Origin: JAAAOH01 sp041686235
GTDB lineage: Bacteria > Spirochaetota > Spirochaetia > DSM-27196 > PWMO01
Direction: 5' to 3'
Length of the DNA stretch: 64,000 nt
Assembly: GCA_041686235.1 (NCBI GenBank)
Contig: JAWLED010000003.1
Coordinates: 10,183-74,182, forward strand
How positions within the stretch are numbered: position 1 is the stretch's first letter; every line of letters starts with the position of its first letter. Shown here one piece after another: positions 48,261 to 56,240 of this stretch. The notes under the pieces were generated by a model. It was not told the origin of the DNA. It did not search any database and saw only the letters and a list, made by a program, of their open reading frames with translations. The translations under genes and the position numbers were made by a program.

Positions 48261-49811
48261 ATGAGCTCAAAGAAAAAGCCACGTTACGAAGCAATACGAA
48301 TAGAGGATATCGAATATAAGGGCCACGGGATTGCTCGACCCGACGGCATGGTGCTTTTTGTCGAGGATGCACTGCCCGGCGAGCTTGTCGACGCCCAGGT
48401 GACGCGAAAAAAACGCGACCATGCCTTCGCCCGCGTAACCGCGTATCATGAGCTATCGCAAAAGCGTACCACGCCCTTTTGCGAGCACTTCGGCGTCTGC
48501 GGGGGGTGCCGCCGGCAATACCTCGGCTACCACGATCAACTCGCCTACAAGCAGTACTTCGTAGAGCAGGTGCTCGAGCGCATCGGTAAGTTTCACGATC
48601 TTCCGGTGCGCGAGATTATCGGCTGCGAAAGCGATCGCTTTTATCGCAACAAGCTCGAGTTCTCATTTGCCGCTACCCGGTGGCTGACCGACGAGGAGAT
48701 TGTCGCCGGTACGCAGATCGACGACCGGCGTGCGCTTGGGTTCCATGTACGCGGTCGCTTCGACCGAGTCACCGATATCGAGACCTGTTATCTGCAGCCC
48801 GACCCGTCGAACGATATTCGCCGGGCAGTGCGCGACTTCACCCTCTCGCAGGGCTACTCCTACTATGACCCGATCTCTCACACCGGCTACCTACGATCGC
48901 TTGTTGTACGCACGTCTCTGTCGGGAGAGGTGATGGTCATCGTCGTGTTTGCCGCCGACGATCCCGCATCGCGAGAGCGCATACTCGAGTTCATCATGGA
49001 ACGGTTTCCCGATCTGACCTCTCTCGACTACATCATAAACGAGACGAAAAACGACTCCATCGCGCCCCATCTCGTGCACAACTACCGCGGGCGCGGATAT
49101 ATCCACGAGCAATGCGGCGAAAACCGTCTGAAAATACATCCGAAGTCGTTCTATCAGACGAATCCCAAACAGGCAGAGCGGCTCTATGAGGTCGTACGTG
49201 AGTTCGCCGGGCTCAACGGCACCGAAACCGTCTACGACCTGTATTGCGGGATCGGCAGTATCGCGCTCTACCTTGCTGCAGAAGCCAGGCGGGTCATCGG
49301 CATCGACAGCGTGGAGGAGGCCATCGAGAATGCGCGGGAGAACGCCGCGTACAACGGGCACCAAAACTGCACGTTTTTCCTCGGCAAAGTCCGCGACGTG
49401 CTCGACCACGATTTCGCCGTCACCCGGCACGCCCCCGACCTCGTCGTGCTCGATCCGCCGCGCGCCGGGCTCCACCCCGATGTGGTGGAGACGCTGTTGA
49501 AGCTGCGCCCCGCCCACATAGTCTATGTCAGTTGTAATCCCGCCACGCAGGCGCGCGACCTTCAGCTCCTCGATGGCGCCTACCGCATTGGCGAGGTCCA
49601 GCCGGTCGACATGTTTCCCCAAACCTATCATATCGAGAACGTTGTGGACTTGCGGCTGCGAGAAGGCTCGGACGCCGACGCACATGCACATGCCAAGCGG
49701 GCGGCCGGCGAAGGCCCCAGCGGCTTGGGCGGCATGGGCGGTCGCGGCGGCCGGGGCGACCGGGGCGACCGGGGCGGCCGGGGCGGCGGGGGCGACCGGG
49801 GCGGGGCTTAG
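48261..49811 (+). CDS. RNA uracil-5-methyltransferase (RlmD/TrmA family) with Gly/Arg-rich tail
   Basis: A 516-residue class I methyltransferase that modifies uridines in rRNA or tRNA. It has an N-terminal TRAM-like domain, the iron-sulfur-type cysteines (HFGVCGGCRRQYLGYHDQL), the SAM site YDLYCGIGSIALYLA, the catalytic VSCNPATQARD and a proton-abstracting Glu near the end (YHIENVVDLRLR). Residues 485-516 are an unusual Gly/Arg/Asp tail built from a 9-nt GGCGACCGG-type repeat, resembling an RGG RNA-binding box. rRNA is the likely target by family, but the exact base cannot be told. The stop overlaps the neighbour by 4 nt. Confidence 0.88.
   Translation: MSSKKKPRYEAIRIEDIEYKGHGIARPDGMVLFVEDALPGELVDAQVTRKKRDHAFARVTAYHELSQKRTTPFCEHFGVCGGCRRQYLGYHDQLAYKQYFVEQVLERIGKFHDLPVREIIGCESDRFYRNKLEFSFAATRWLTDEEIVAGTQIDDRRALGFHVRGRFDRVTDIETCYLQPDPSNDIRRAVRDFTLSQGYSYYDPISHTGYLRSLVVRTSLSGEVMVIVVFAADDPASRERILEFIMERFPDLTSLDYIINETKNDSIAPHLVHNYRGRGYIHEQCGENRLKIHPKSFYQTNPKQAERLYEVVREFAGLNGTETVYDLYCGIGSIALYLAAEARRVIGIDSVEEAIENARENAAYNGHQNCTFFLGKVRDVLDHDFAVTRHAPDLVVLDPPRAGLHPDVVETLLKLRPAHIVYVSCNPATQARDLQLLDGAYRIGEVQPVDMFPQTYHIENVVDLRLREGSDADAHAHAKRAAGEGPSGLGGMGGRGGRGDRGDRGGRGGGGDRGGA
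49733..49800 (+). repeat. 9-nt tandem repeats encoding an RGG-like tail
   Basis: About seven units of the form GGCGRCCGG in tandem encode the Gly/Arg/Asp tail of the RNA methyltransferase. Confidence 0.7.
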
Positions 49812-51700
49812 TTGAACTCCGGCATGCCCGGCGTGCATACGCCGCGGTAGCAGTGCGTCTCTCGCTCTGCGGGAACCTGCACGGTATGCGCCGGCAGGCG
49901 GCTCCAGTCGACGGGGGTCGGAGTTTCGATTATGTGGAAATAGCCGCGCGAGAGCGTTGCCGCGAGATTGTGAAAGTCCTCGACAAGGGGCCGGGCGAGC
50001 GACAGGGGCTGATACGCGGCTCCGGTCAACAGGCGCGTACGCAGCCGGCTCATGAGTGCAAGCGACATTGTCGAAGGCGTGGGGCTGTCGAAGGTGTCGG
50101 CGGGAATTGGTTTGAAGTCTGCGTTATCGGCTTCGAGCCACCCTCCGTCGCGGTAAAAATCATCCATGCGCGCATCGAGTCCGGTCAGCACATCGCGGTA
50201 TTCACCGGTGTCCTCGTAGAGCATTCCCGCGAAAAGCGATAGTGCGGCGTAGTCGGAGAGAAACTCTTGGTGCTGCACCTCGCCGTCGAGAGAGCTGTGG
50301 TATACCCGGCCGAGCTCTCCGTGGCGTTGCATCAGCACCGAAAAGAGCTCCTGGGCACGCTCGAGTGCCTCGGTGAGCCCGATAAGTCTGTGAGCCTGCA
50401 CCAGCGCAGCCCCGGCAAGGGCATTCCAGCCGGTGTGGATCTTTTCGTCGACGAAGGGCTGCCGGCGTTTCCTCCTCGCCTCGAGGAGCCTGTCCTCGAG
50501 GCGTCGCAGATGCGCCTGTTTGGCGGGAGGCGGCTGTCGGCGCCTCACCAGGTGGGTCTTTCCCTCGAAGTTGCCGCCTTCCCGGACGTCGTAAATGTCG
50601 GTGAAAAATGCAGCATCCTCGGCGCCGAGCACCTCGGAGATCTCGGCGGGCGTCCACACATAGGTCCCGCCTTCTTCGTGGTCGGTATCCGCATCGTGAC
50701 CGGACACGTACAACCCGTCTCGCACAAAGGTCTCCTCGAGGCAGCGGTATACCGATTGTGCCGTACGCCGAAAATCCTCGCGCCCGGTGAGTCGCGCCCC
50801 GAGGCTGTAGCTCCACAGAAGCATGGCCTGGTCGTAGAGCATTTTTTCGAAGTGGGGGATGGTCCACGCGCGGTCGGTACAGTAGCGGAAAAAACCTCCC
50901 TGAAGGTGATCGTGGAGCCCTCGCGTGTGCATGGCCTCGAGCGTGTGTTGCGCCATCGCGCCGAGCTCTGCGCCCTCTGAATCCCCCTCTTTCGAGTCGG
51001 CGTAGCGGTAGAGCTGGTAGAGGAGGCTCGAGTGCGGGGGAAATTTTTGCGATGTACCGAACCCGCCGTGCTCATCGTCGTAGGCGTGCTTCATCGTGTG
51101 TGTTATTCGTGCAAACTCCGCGTCCTCGCCGGAGAGACCGGCCGTGCCGCCGCTTGCATTTACTGCGGCTCCCGCACTCGTGTCGGACTCGCGGGAGGCG
51201 TTCGGATCCACCGAAGGGGGAAGCTCGAAGGATCGCAGCTCATCCCTGTGCTCGCCGTAGAACTCGACCACCTTTTGAAGAATGTCGATGAAAGACGGAA
51301 TACCGTAGCGCGGTTGCGTTGCCGCGTAGGTCATGGCAAAGAACGGCTCGAGATCCGGGGAGAGAAACGCGTTGAGCGGCCAGCCGCCCTGACCGGTCGT
51401 TTGCACCAGAAACTGCATGAGCCACTGATCGATGTCGGGGCGCTGCTCGCGGTCGATTTTGATGGGCAGAAAGTGCTCGTTGAGATATGCGGCAACCTGC
51501 TCGTCGGAGAAGGCGTCTGCAGCCATGACATGACACCAGTGACAGGTTGCGTAGCCCACCGATACGAACAGAATGCGATTGGTACGGCGCGCATACTCGA
51601 GCGCCTCCTGTGACCACTCTTGCCACCACACCGGATTGTCTTGATGTTGTCGCAGATAGGGCGAGACCGATATATCGAGATTATTTCGTGCAAAGCTCAT
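49808..51700 (-). CDS. Thioredoxin-domain protein of the YyaL/DUF255 family
   Basis: A 630-residue protein with the ATG at 51700, four nt after GGAGG; a longer open frame to 51910 is less likely. The N-terminal 160 residues are thioredoxin-like with the family motif TCHWCHVMAADAFSDEQVA (CxxC as CHWC) and KIDREQRPDID. The rest is an (alpha/alpha)6-barrel of the N-acylglucosamine epimerase/cellobiose-epimerase type (TGWNALAGAALVQAHRLI). The family role is unclear, sometimes linked to carbohydrate or thiol chemistry. The gene ends 4 nt inside the RlmD-type gene on the other strand. Confidence 0.88.
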   Translation of the reverse strand: MSFARNNLDISVSPYLRQHQDNPVWWQEWSQEALEYARRTNRILFVSVGYATCHWCHVMAADAFSDEQVAAYLNEHFLPIKIDREQRPDIDQWLMQFLVQTTGQGGWPLNAFLSPDLEPFFAMTYAATQPRYGIPSFIDILQKVVEFYGEHRDELRSFELPPSVDPNASRESDTSAGAAVNASGGTAGLSGEDAEFARITHTMKHAYDDEHGGFGTSQKFPPHSSLLYQLYRYADSKEGDSEGAELGAMAQHTLEAMHTRGLHDHLQGGFFRYCTDRAWTIPHFEKMLYDQAMLLWSYSLGARLTGREDFRRTAQSVYRCLEETFVRDGLYVSGHDADTDHEEGGTYVWTPAEISEVLGAEDAAFFTDIYDVREGGNFEGKTHLVRRRQPPPAKQAHLRRLEDRLLEARRKRRQPFVDEKIHTGWNALAGAALVQAHRLIGLTEALERAQELFSVLMQRHGELGRVYHSSLDGEVQHQEFLSDYAALSLFAGMLYEDTGEYRDVLTGLDARMDDFYRDGGWLEADNADFKPIPADTFDSPTPSTMSLALMSRLRTRLLTGAAYQPLSLARPLVEDFHNLAATLSRGYFHIIETPTPVDWSRLPAHTVQVPAERETHCYRGVCTPGMPEFN

Positions 51701-52159
51701 AATGCCTCCGTCTGTTAGCTCGCCGAAGTCGCCGCTGTCAGGGAACCGACGCTTCGGGTGCAGCTGTGTCGCCGCTGTCGTTGCACCCAATATACTAACG
51801 CGGTTAGCTCCCTTGAAACGGGCGCGCGGACGATATAGGCTGCACGCTGCACGCCGGGCCCTGAACGTCGGGCACCGGACGGTCCGCGCCGGGCACCGGA
51901 CACCCGGCACCGGACGAGCCCGAACACCATGGTAGGAATCATGATGAGCCGTTATCCCTCCGTAGCTACGTTTTGTCTCCTGTTTCGGCCCCGGCTGTTG
52001 TTTTGGTCGTGGTCCCGTCTATCCCCGGCCCGGTGCGCGCTCCGGGCGGCGGGTCGAACCCGGACGATGGGTCGATCCCCGGCGGCGGGTCGAACCCGGA
52101 CGGCGTGGGGGCGGCGAAAGCCGCCCGCGCTTCGCGTACCGCTTCGCCCGAGGGACGTC
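51701..52159. other. 459-nt intergenic region with GC-rich repeats
   Basis: No convincing gene is seen. Three copies of CGGGCACCGGAC or its CGGCACCGGAC variant recur near 51877-51913, and GGGTCGAACCCGGACG recurs at about 52050 and 52087. A long in-frame extension of the next gene upstream to 51929 translates these repeats into Arg/Pro-rich sequence and is not accepted. Promoters for the two divergent genes are probably here but none is clear. Confidence 0.55.
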
Positions 52160-53251
52160 ATGCGGGTGGTCGCCTTTGCGGCGATCGCGGGACTTTGCGT
52201 GGTTGGACCGGCCGTGGAGTCGGCGAGCGCGCAGCACACAACCGAGTCGGCGGGCGCACAGCACACAACCGAGTCGGCGAGGGGGCAGCACACAGCCGAG
52301 TCGGCGGGAGCCCCGATGGGCCCCTCCTCCTCGCTCGCCGAACAACCGGGCATCGCCTCGACCGCGCTGTTCGAGACCGGAGAGTCGCTTACCCCGGTTG
52401 GCGAGTTCCTTTGGCGCGCCCGGCGAGCTCTCGCCGATAGGCTCGGGGAGCCGGTGCGCACGGTAGCCGGAAACGGCTCGCCTCGGTCATGGGCGTCTCT
52501 TATGCTCTTTTTCGCCCTCTACGGACTTGCGAATGCAGCCCTCCCGGGCCACAGAAAGACCCTTTTGGCGGCCTACTTCCTCGCCGAAGACGCCCGCCCT
52601 GTCCATGGCATCGTCTCGGGCGCACTCGTCGCCCTGCTCCAAGTGCTGTCGGCCTCCGTGTTGGTTGTCGGCGGGTATTATCTCTTCGATGCCGGTCTCC
52701 CGGAAACGCTCGATACCGGCGCGTGGTGGATACGACGGATCACCGCCGTCGGCATCGCCGCGCTGGGCGGACTGTTTCTCGTAGGACGCGTAGTGGAGTT
52801 TGCGCGCACGCGCGACGATTGGCATCAACAGAAGGTAATGTCGGCGCTGTCTCCGCTCGACACGCGTATCGACCCCGACAATCAGGATCCTGCCGTGCAC
52901 CTGGTTGCCGAGCACTCTCGCCGCCTGAGGCGTCGCCGGCGCTCCGACGCCTCATGGTTTCCCGCAGTCATCGCCTCGGGTACGGTACCCTCCCCGGGGC
53001 CGGCCCTGGTCCTGCTGCTCGCCATATCCGTTGGCGCTCCGCTGATCGGGATCGCCGCGATGGTCACGATCACTGTGGGAATGGCTGTAACGCTCGCCGT
53101 GCTTTCGGTGGCAACGATTGTCGCGAAGGAGCGGGTGGTTGATCTCCTCGGCAGCCGGGCTGCGCACTACACTCACCTATCAATAGACATGCTTGGCTCG
53201 CTCACCTTGATCACATTCGGCGTGGCGGTGATTCTTATGGGAATAGGATAA
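52160..53251 (+). CDS. NicO/RcnA-like metal-efflux membrane protein
   Basis: A 363-residue protein read from the ATG at 52160, five nt after GAGGG, giving a signal-like N-terminus (VVAFAAIAGLCVVGPAVESA). Three tandem repeats of SAxQHTTES follow (residues 24-51, a 27-nt DNA repeat). The rest is a helical membrane protein with the order of NicO family nickel/cobalt exporters: ANAALPGHRKTLLAAYFLAE near the first helices and SGTVPSPGPALVLLLAISVG in the second half. The usual H-A-x-x-P-G-H is only partly kept (NAALPGH), so metal specificity is unsure. Confidence 0.75.
   Translation: MRVVAFAAIAGLCVVGPAVESASAQHTTESAGAQHTTESARGQHTAESAGAPMGPSSSLAEQPGIASTALFETGESLTPVGEFLWRARRALADRLGEPVRTVAGNGSPRSWASLMLFFALYGLANAALPGHRKTLLAAYFLAEDARPVHGIVSGALVALLQVLSASVLVVGGYYLFDAGLPETLDTGAWWIRRITAVGIAALGGLFLVGRVVEFARTRDDWHQQKVMSALSPLDTRIDPDNQDPAVHLVAEHSRRLRRRRRSDASWFPAVIASGTVPSPGPALVLLLAISVGAPLIGIAAMVTITVGMAVTLAVLSVATIVAKERVVDLLGSRAAHYTHLSIDMLGSLTLITFGVAVILMGIG
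52229..52312 (+). repeat. 27-nt tandem repeat (three units) in the NicO-like gene
   Basis: GCGCAGCACACAACCGAGTC-type units, the second 27 nt after the first and the third again 27 nt on, encode QHTTESA repeats just after the signal peptide. Confidence 0.75.
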
Positions 53252-53256
53252 TCGGG

Positions 53257-53718
53257 CTACACGAAACGCTCGAGCACGGATACGACCAGTGCGTGGTCGT
53301 CCTCCTGCGCTAATCCGGAAACGGTAATCGCTCCGATGACCCCGGCACCCCGGAGGCGAATCGGAAACGAGCCACCGTGCGGAACGAATTCGCGTGGATT
53401 GACGTAGTAGCGTTCTTCTATTGTCATCTTCTCGGCGGCGAGCGCGCGTCCGACACGTAGTGAGCTCTTGTGGAACCGCAGCACCACGGCTACTTTTCGC
53501 TCGATCCATCGATCGTTGTCCGGAGTGGTCCCGGCCATAGCGATGTGAAACAACTGCTGGCCGTACGCGGTGACATCAATGGCAACCGAGACCCCGCGAT
53601 TGCGGGCCTCTTCGTGCAGTGCCGTGCCGATTCGGTGCCCTAAATCGTGATCAAAGTGCTCGAACTGTAGTCGCGATTCCTCTTCGGTTATTCGGTCTAT
53701 GTCGCTTTGAATGCTCAT
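53257..53718 (-). CDS. UPF0303/HbpS-like heme-interacting protein
   Basis: A 153-residue protein of the DUF336 (GlcG/HbpS, UPF0303) group. It has LGHRIGTALHEEARNRGVSV, AIDVTAYGQQLFHIAMAGTT and GGSFPIRLRGAGVIGAITVS, the glycine-rich core of the family. Members bind heme or degrade it or serve as oxidative sensors; the role here is inferred. I start it at ATG 53718. There is no Shine-Dalgarno, and an extended -10 (TGGTATAAT) ends six nt upstream, so the message may be leaderless. An in-frame GTG at 53739 exists. Confidence 0.82.
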   Translation of the reverse strand: MSIQSDIDRITEEESRLQFEHFDHDLGHRIGTALHEEARNRGVSVAIDVTAYGQQLFHIAMAGTTPDNDRWIERKVAVVLRFHKSSLRVGRALAAEKMTIEERYYVNPREFVPHGGSFPIRLRGAGVIGAITVSGLAQEDDHALVVSVLERFV

Positions 53719-53724
53719 GGCGCC

Positions 53725-53733
53725 ATTATACCA
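53725..53733 (-). promoter_or_regulatory. Extended -10 promoter of the UPF0303 gene
   Basis: Minus strand TGGTATAAT, a perfect extended -10, with only six nt (GGCGCC) between it and the ATG. The expected transcription start lies at or beside the A of ATG. Confidence 0.55.
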
Positions 53734-53751
53734 CGCCACGATCTATTGGCC

Positions 53752-53890
53752 GTACGGTTTTTTTGGAGCCCGCAGCGGGCAGCCCGCAGCCTGCAGCTCG
53801 TAGCCGGCGCTCCCACACCGGCAGCCCGTAGCCGGCGGCCTGGAGCCGCAGCCGGCGGCTGCGGGCCCCGTATCGCCGGCGGACAGTTCG
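53752..53890. repeat. GC-rich degenerate repeat between UPF0303 and BI-1 genes
   Basis: Repeated GCAGCCCGYAGCC and GCCGGCGGC blocks, partly inverted so they can form hairpins. No gene is seen in them. Confidence 0.6.
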
Positions 53891-53897
53891 GGCCGTG

Positions 53898-54635
53898 CTA
53901 ATCTCGGCCACCCAAGAGTCGCAAGAGGAAGAGGAAGAGGTTGATGAAATCCAGGTACAAGCGCAGCGCTCCCATCGCCGAGAGTTGGATATAGCGCGTC
54001 TCGTTCATCCCTGCGGCGGCCTGATCGGTGAGGGCCAAGATACGCTGTGTGTCATAGGCGGTAAGCCCGAGGAATATGCCGACACCGACCAACGAGATGA
54101 GCCAGTCGAGAGCGGCGCTTGCGAGAAAGATGTTTACTACCGAGGCGAGAATGATACCGATGAGCCCCATGAAGAGATAGCTTCCCCAGCTCGCCAGGTT
54201 TCGTTTGGTCGTGACCGCGTATACACTCATTGCCGCGAACATGCCTCCCGCGAGAAAGAACGCCCGTGCAATGCTCGCGCCGGTGTAGGCGAGAAACACG
54301 AGAGACAGGGTTACGCCGTTGAGCAAAGCGTAGCCCATAAACGCGGCGGAAATCGCCGCAGGCGTCATTTTGTGGATGCGTGCGGAGAGATAAAATACGA
54401 GCCCGAGCTCAGCGATGATGAGTCCGAACAGCAGCATCGGCGTTTGGGCGAGTGCGCCGACAATTGCGTCATTGGAGGCCACGTAGGTAGAGGTCAATCC
54501 GGTAACGGCAAGCCCGGAGGCCATCCACAAATACACATTCTTGAGCACCGTGCGTTGCAGTGTACTCATCTCCCCCGTGGCCGTCGCTGCTGTGGCAGTG
54601 GGGCCGGGGGCAAACGTCGATCTATTTTGAAGCAT
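53898..54635 (-). CDS. Bax inhibitor-1/YccA family membrane protein
   Basis: A 245-residue membrane protein with seven hydrophobic helices. The family's marks are MGYALLNGVTLSLVFLAYTG, FLGLTAYDTQRILALTDQ (the conserved Tyr-Asp-Thr-Gln) and a C-terminal acidic/aspartate residue in LYLDFINLFLFLLRLL. BI-1 proteins (YccA, YetJ) are thought to leak protons or calcium and to interact with FtsH, but the bacterial function is not firm. It starts at ATG 54635, ten nt after AGGAGG. It lies downstream of the PAS gene on the same strand. Confidence 0.92.
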   Translation of the reverse strand: MLQNRSTFAPGPTATAATATGEMSTLQRTVLKNVYLWMASGLAVTGLTSTYVASNDAIVGALAQTPMLLFGLIIAELGLVFYLSARIHKMTPAAISAAFMGYALLNGVTLSLVFLAYTGASIARAFFLAGGMFAAMSVYAVTTKRNLASWGSYLFMGLIGIILASVVNIFLASAALDWLISLVGVGIFLGLTAYDTQRILALTDQAAAGMNETRYIQLSAMGALRLYLDFINLFLFLLRLLGGRD

Positions 54636-54677
54636 GAAACGCGTCCCTCCTGTCGAAGTGTGGCCACGAATATACCA

Positions 54678-55463
54678 CTACATCGAGCCGTGCGAAAAGG
54701 AGGGGACGAGCGGGGTGACGTCGGTGGCTACCGAGAGAACGGCATCGACCGTACCGAGCTCGTTGAGCTCGGGGAGCAATCTCCAGAACAGATTCGTTCC
54801 CTTGCCGTGTACGGCTACCGGGACCGTCTCGCTGAGCGGCTCACCGGTCAAGATGACCTGTTCTACCTCGGTGCTGAGAAACCTCGCCATCTCTCCGGTT
54901 AGCCCCAGCTCCCAAGCGCTTTTGCCGAGCATTTCCTCGGCATCGAGCCCGACCATTGCAGCGGCCGCCGCATTGACGTAGACGAACCGCTGGTGCCGGT
55001 CGAGCCGCACAATAATGTCGGGGGAATGAGAAAGTATGGACTCGTAGAGCCCGAGTAGTGATTCGGTATCCCGGTCGGAGCCGGTGTGCGCGGCCACGCG
55101 AAAATAGGTGAGCACCGCGCCCACACTTCCTCCGTCGGGAGACTCGAGTATTTGCACGCGTTGGCCGTACCACGTGCCGTATCCGACCTGTATTTCGGTG
55201 TAGGAACGGCGCATACCCATGATGGCCTGTTCCACGGCACGAAGTGCTTGGGAGTCCCTTCCGCCCGGCAATATGTCTTCCACCGGTCTTCCGACGTCGG
55301 AAAGACTCAGGCCGAAAAGGGACGCCGCACGTTGAGAAAAGAACAGGAGCCGTAGATCCGCCCCTACCACAAGGAAGGGCACGCCGATCGCCTCGAGCAA
55401 GGACTCGAGAATTTCGCTTCGCTCTTCGGGATCAACGCCGAAGTCTTCGTGTTCGGTGTTCAT
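54678..55463 (-). CDS. Tandem PAS-domain protein without an output domain
   Basis: A 261-residue soluble protein with two PAS domains: residues 18-125 (LLEAIGVPFLVVGADLRLLF, then GYGTWYGQRVQILESPDG) and residues 140-250 (ILSHSPDIIVRLDRHQRFVY, then NAAAAAMVGLDAEEMLGKSA). There is no kinase, cyclase or DNA-binding part, so it must act by binding a partner or a ligand. Its start is 3 nt after the stop of the (p)ppGpp synthetase gene, so the two are co-expressed and may work together. Confidence 0.85.
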   Translation of the reverse strand: MNTEHEDFGVDPEERSEILESLLEAIGVPFLVVGADLRLLFFSQRAASLFGLSLSDVGRPVEDILPGGRDSQALRAVEQAIMGMRRSYTEIQVGYGTWYGQRVQILESPDGGSVGAVLTYFRVAAHTGSDRDTESLLGLYESILSHSPDIIVRLDRHQRFVYVNAAAAAMVGLDAEEMLGKSAWELGLTGEMARFLSTEVEQVILTGEPLSETVPVAVHGKGTNLFWRLLPELNELGTVDAVLSVATDVTPLVPSFSHGSM

Positions 55464-55466
55464 TTT

Positions 55467-56075
55467 TTACTCCTCGTATTTGTAAGCTGGGTGGGCGGCG
55501 GGGCCCACTTCGGCCACGACGTGCATGGGAAAGGTCCTGATTTGAATTTCAAGGGTAGTGCCGTCGGCATCGCTCACGGTCGTATGGATGCTTCTGTAAC
55601 CGTTGGGTTTTGGATGAGCAATATAGTCCTTCAGTCGGCCATCTACCGGACGGCGGATTCGATGAACGATCTCGAGGAGTCTGTAGCAGCTCTCGATATC
55701 GTTGCAAATGAAGCGCAAGCCGAGCATATCGTATATCCGGGACAACGGTTTGCCCCCGGCGATCATTTTTCGATAGATTGAATAGAAGTGCTTGACTCTC
55801 GATTCGACGAAAAAGCGGAGTTCGTGTAGCTCTGCGTCTTGCGCGATTTCTTGCAGAATTTGGTGAAGCTTTGCTTCTCTCGTGTCTCGTCGGCGCGAAA
55901 CGTATTCCTGTATGTGCCGATATGCCGCCGGGTGCCGCTGTTTTAGAAGCTGGTCCTCCAGCAGTTGCTTGCGCCGCAATAGCTTGCGCTGTCTCAGCGC
56001 CATATCGGGAAGCTTTGGGCCTTCACCATGGGTTCCTATCAGGTCGGAAGGCCTGATCCACGAACTCTCCTGCAT
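55467..56075 (-). CDS. Small (p)ppGpp synthetase (RelA/SpoT synthetase domain alone)
   Basis: A 202-residue protein with a RelA/SpoT synthetase domain and no hydrolase, TGS or ACT domain. It has SRVKHFYSIYRKM (the RxKxxxSxxxK ATP-binding motif), YDMLGLRFICND, GRLKDYIAHPKPNGYRSIHT and LEIQIRTFPMH (catalytic Glu), then ending AAHPAYKYEE. The N-terminal 80 residues are helical and basic. Family knowledge suggests it makes (p)ppGpp from ATP and GDP/GTP during stress. The missing C-terminal helices of typical small alarmone synthetases make its multimer state uncertain. It starts at ATG 56075 after GGAGGGGAG and is followed after 3 nt by a PAS protein. Confidence 0.88.
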   Translation of the reverse strand: MQESSWIRPSDLIGTHGEGPKLPDMALRQRKLLRRKQLLEDQLLKQRHPAAYRHIQEYVSRRRDTREAKLHQILQEIAQDAELHELRFFVESRVKHFYSIYRKMIAGGKPLSRIYDMLGLRFICNDIESCYRLLEIVHRIRRPVDGRLKDYIAHPKPNGYRSIHTTVSDADGTTLEIQIRTFPMHVVAEVGPAAHPAYKYEE

Positions 56076-56138
56076 GAGCTACTCCCCTCCAAACGATGTT
56101 GTTATGTGGAGGCTATCGTGGCGCTGTTAATTGAGCGT

Positions 56139-56149
56139 ACAGTGACTGT
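56139..56149. promoter_or_regulatory. Perfect inverted repeat in the divergent region
   Basis: ACAGTGACTGT is an 11-nt perfect dyad between the minus-strand (p)ppGpp synthetase gene (start 56075) and the plus-strand LCP gene (start 56241). It may be an operator. Confidence 0.35.
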
Positions 56150-56240
56150 TTAGATTTAGTTAAGTTGTCCGTGCAGAGGGAGCCTACGGGGTGACATTGC
56201 GTGCCAAACCCCCTAGATTCGGTTGCGAGGAGCGAGGGTG

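Noticed and set aside
51929..52159. 77-residue extension of the NicO-like protein
   Set aside because: Translation of GC-rich repeats; the ATG at 52160 has a Shine-Dalgarno and a signal-like N-terminus.
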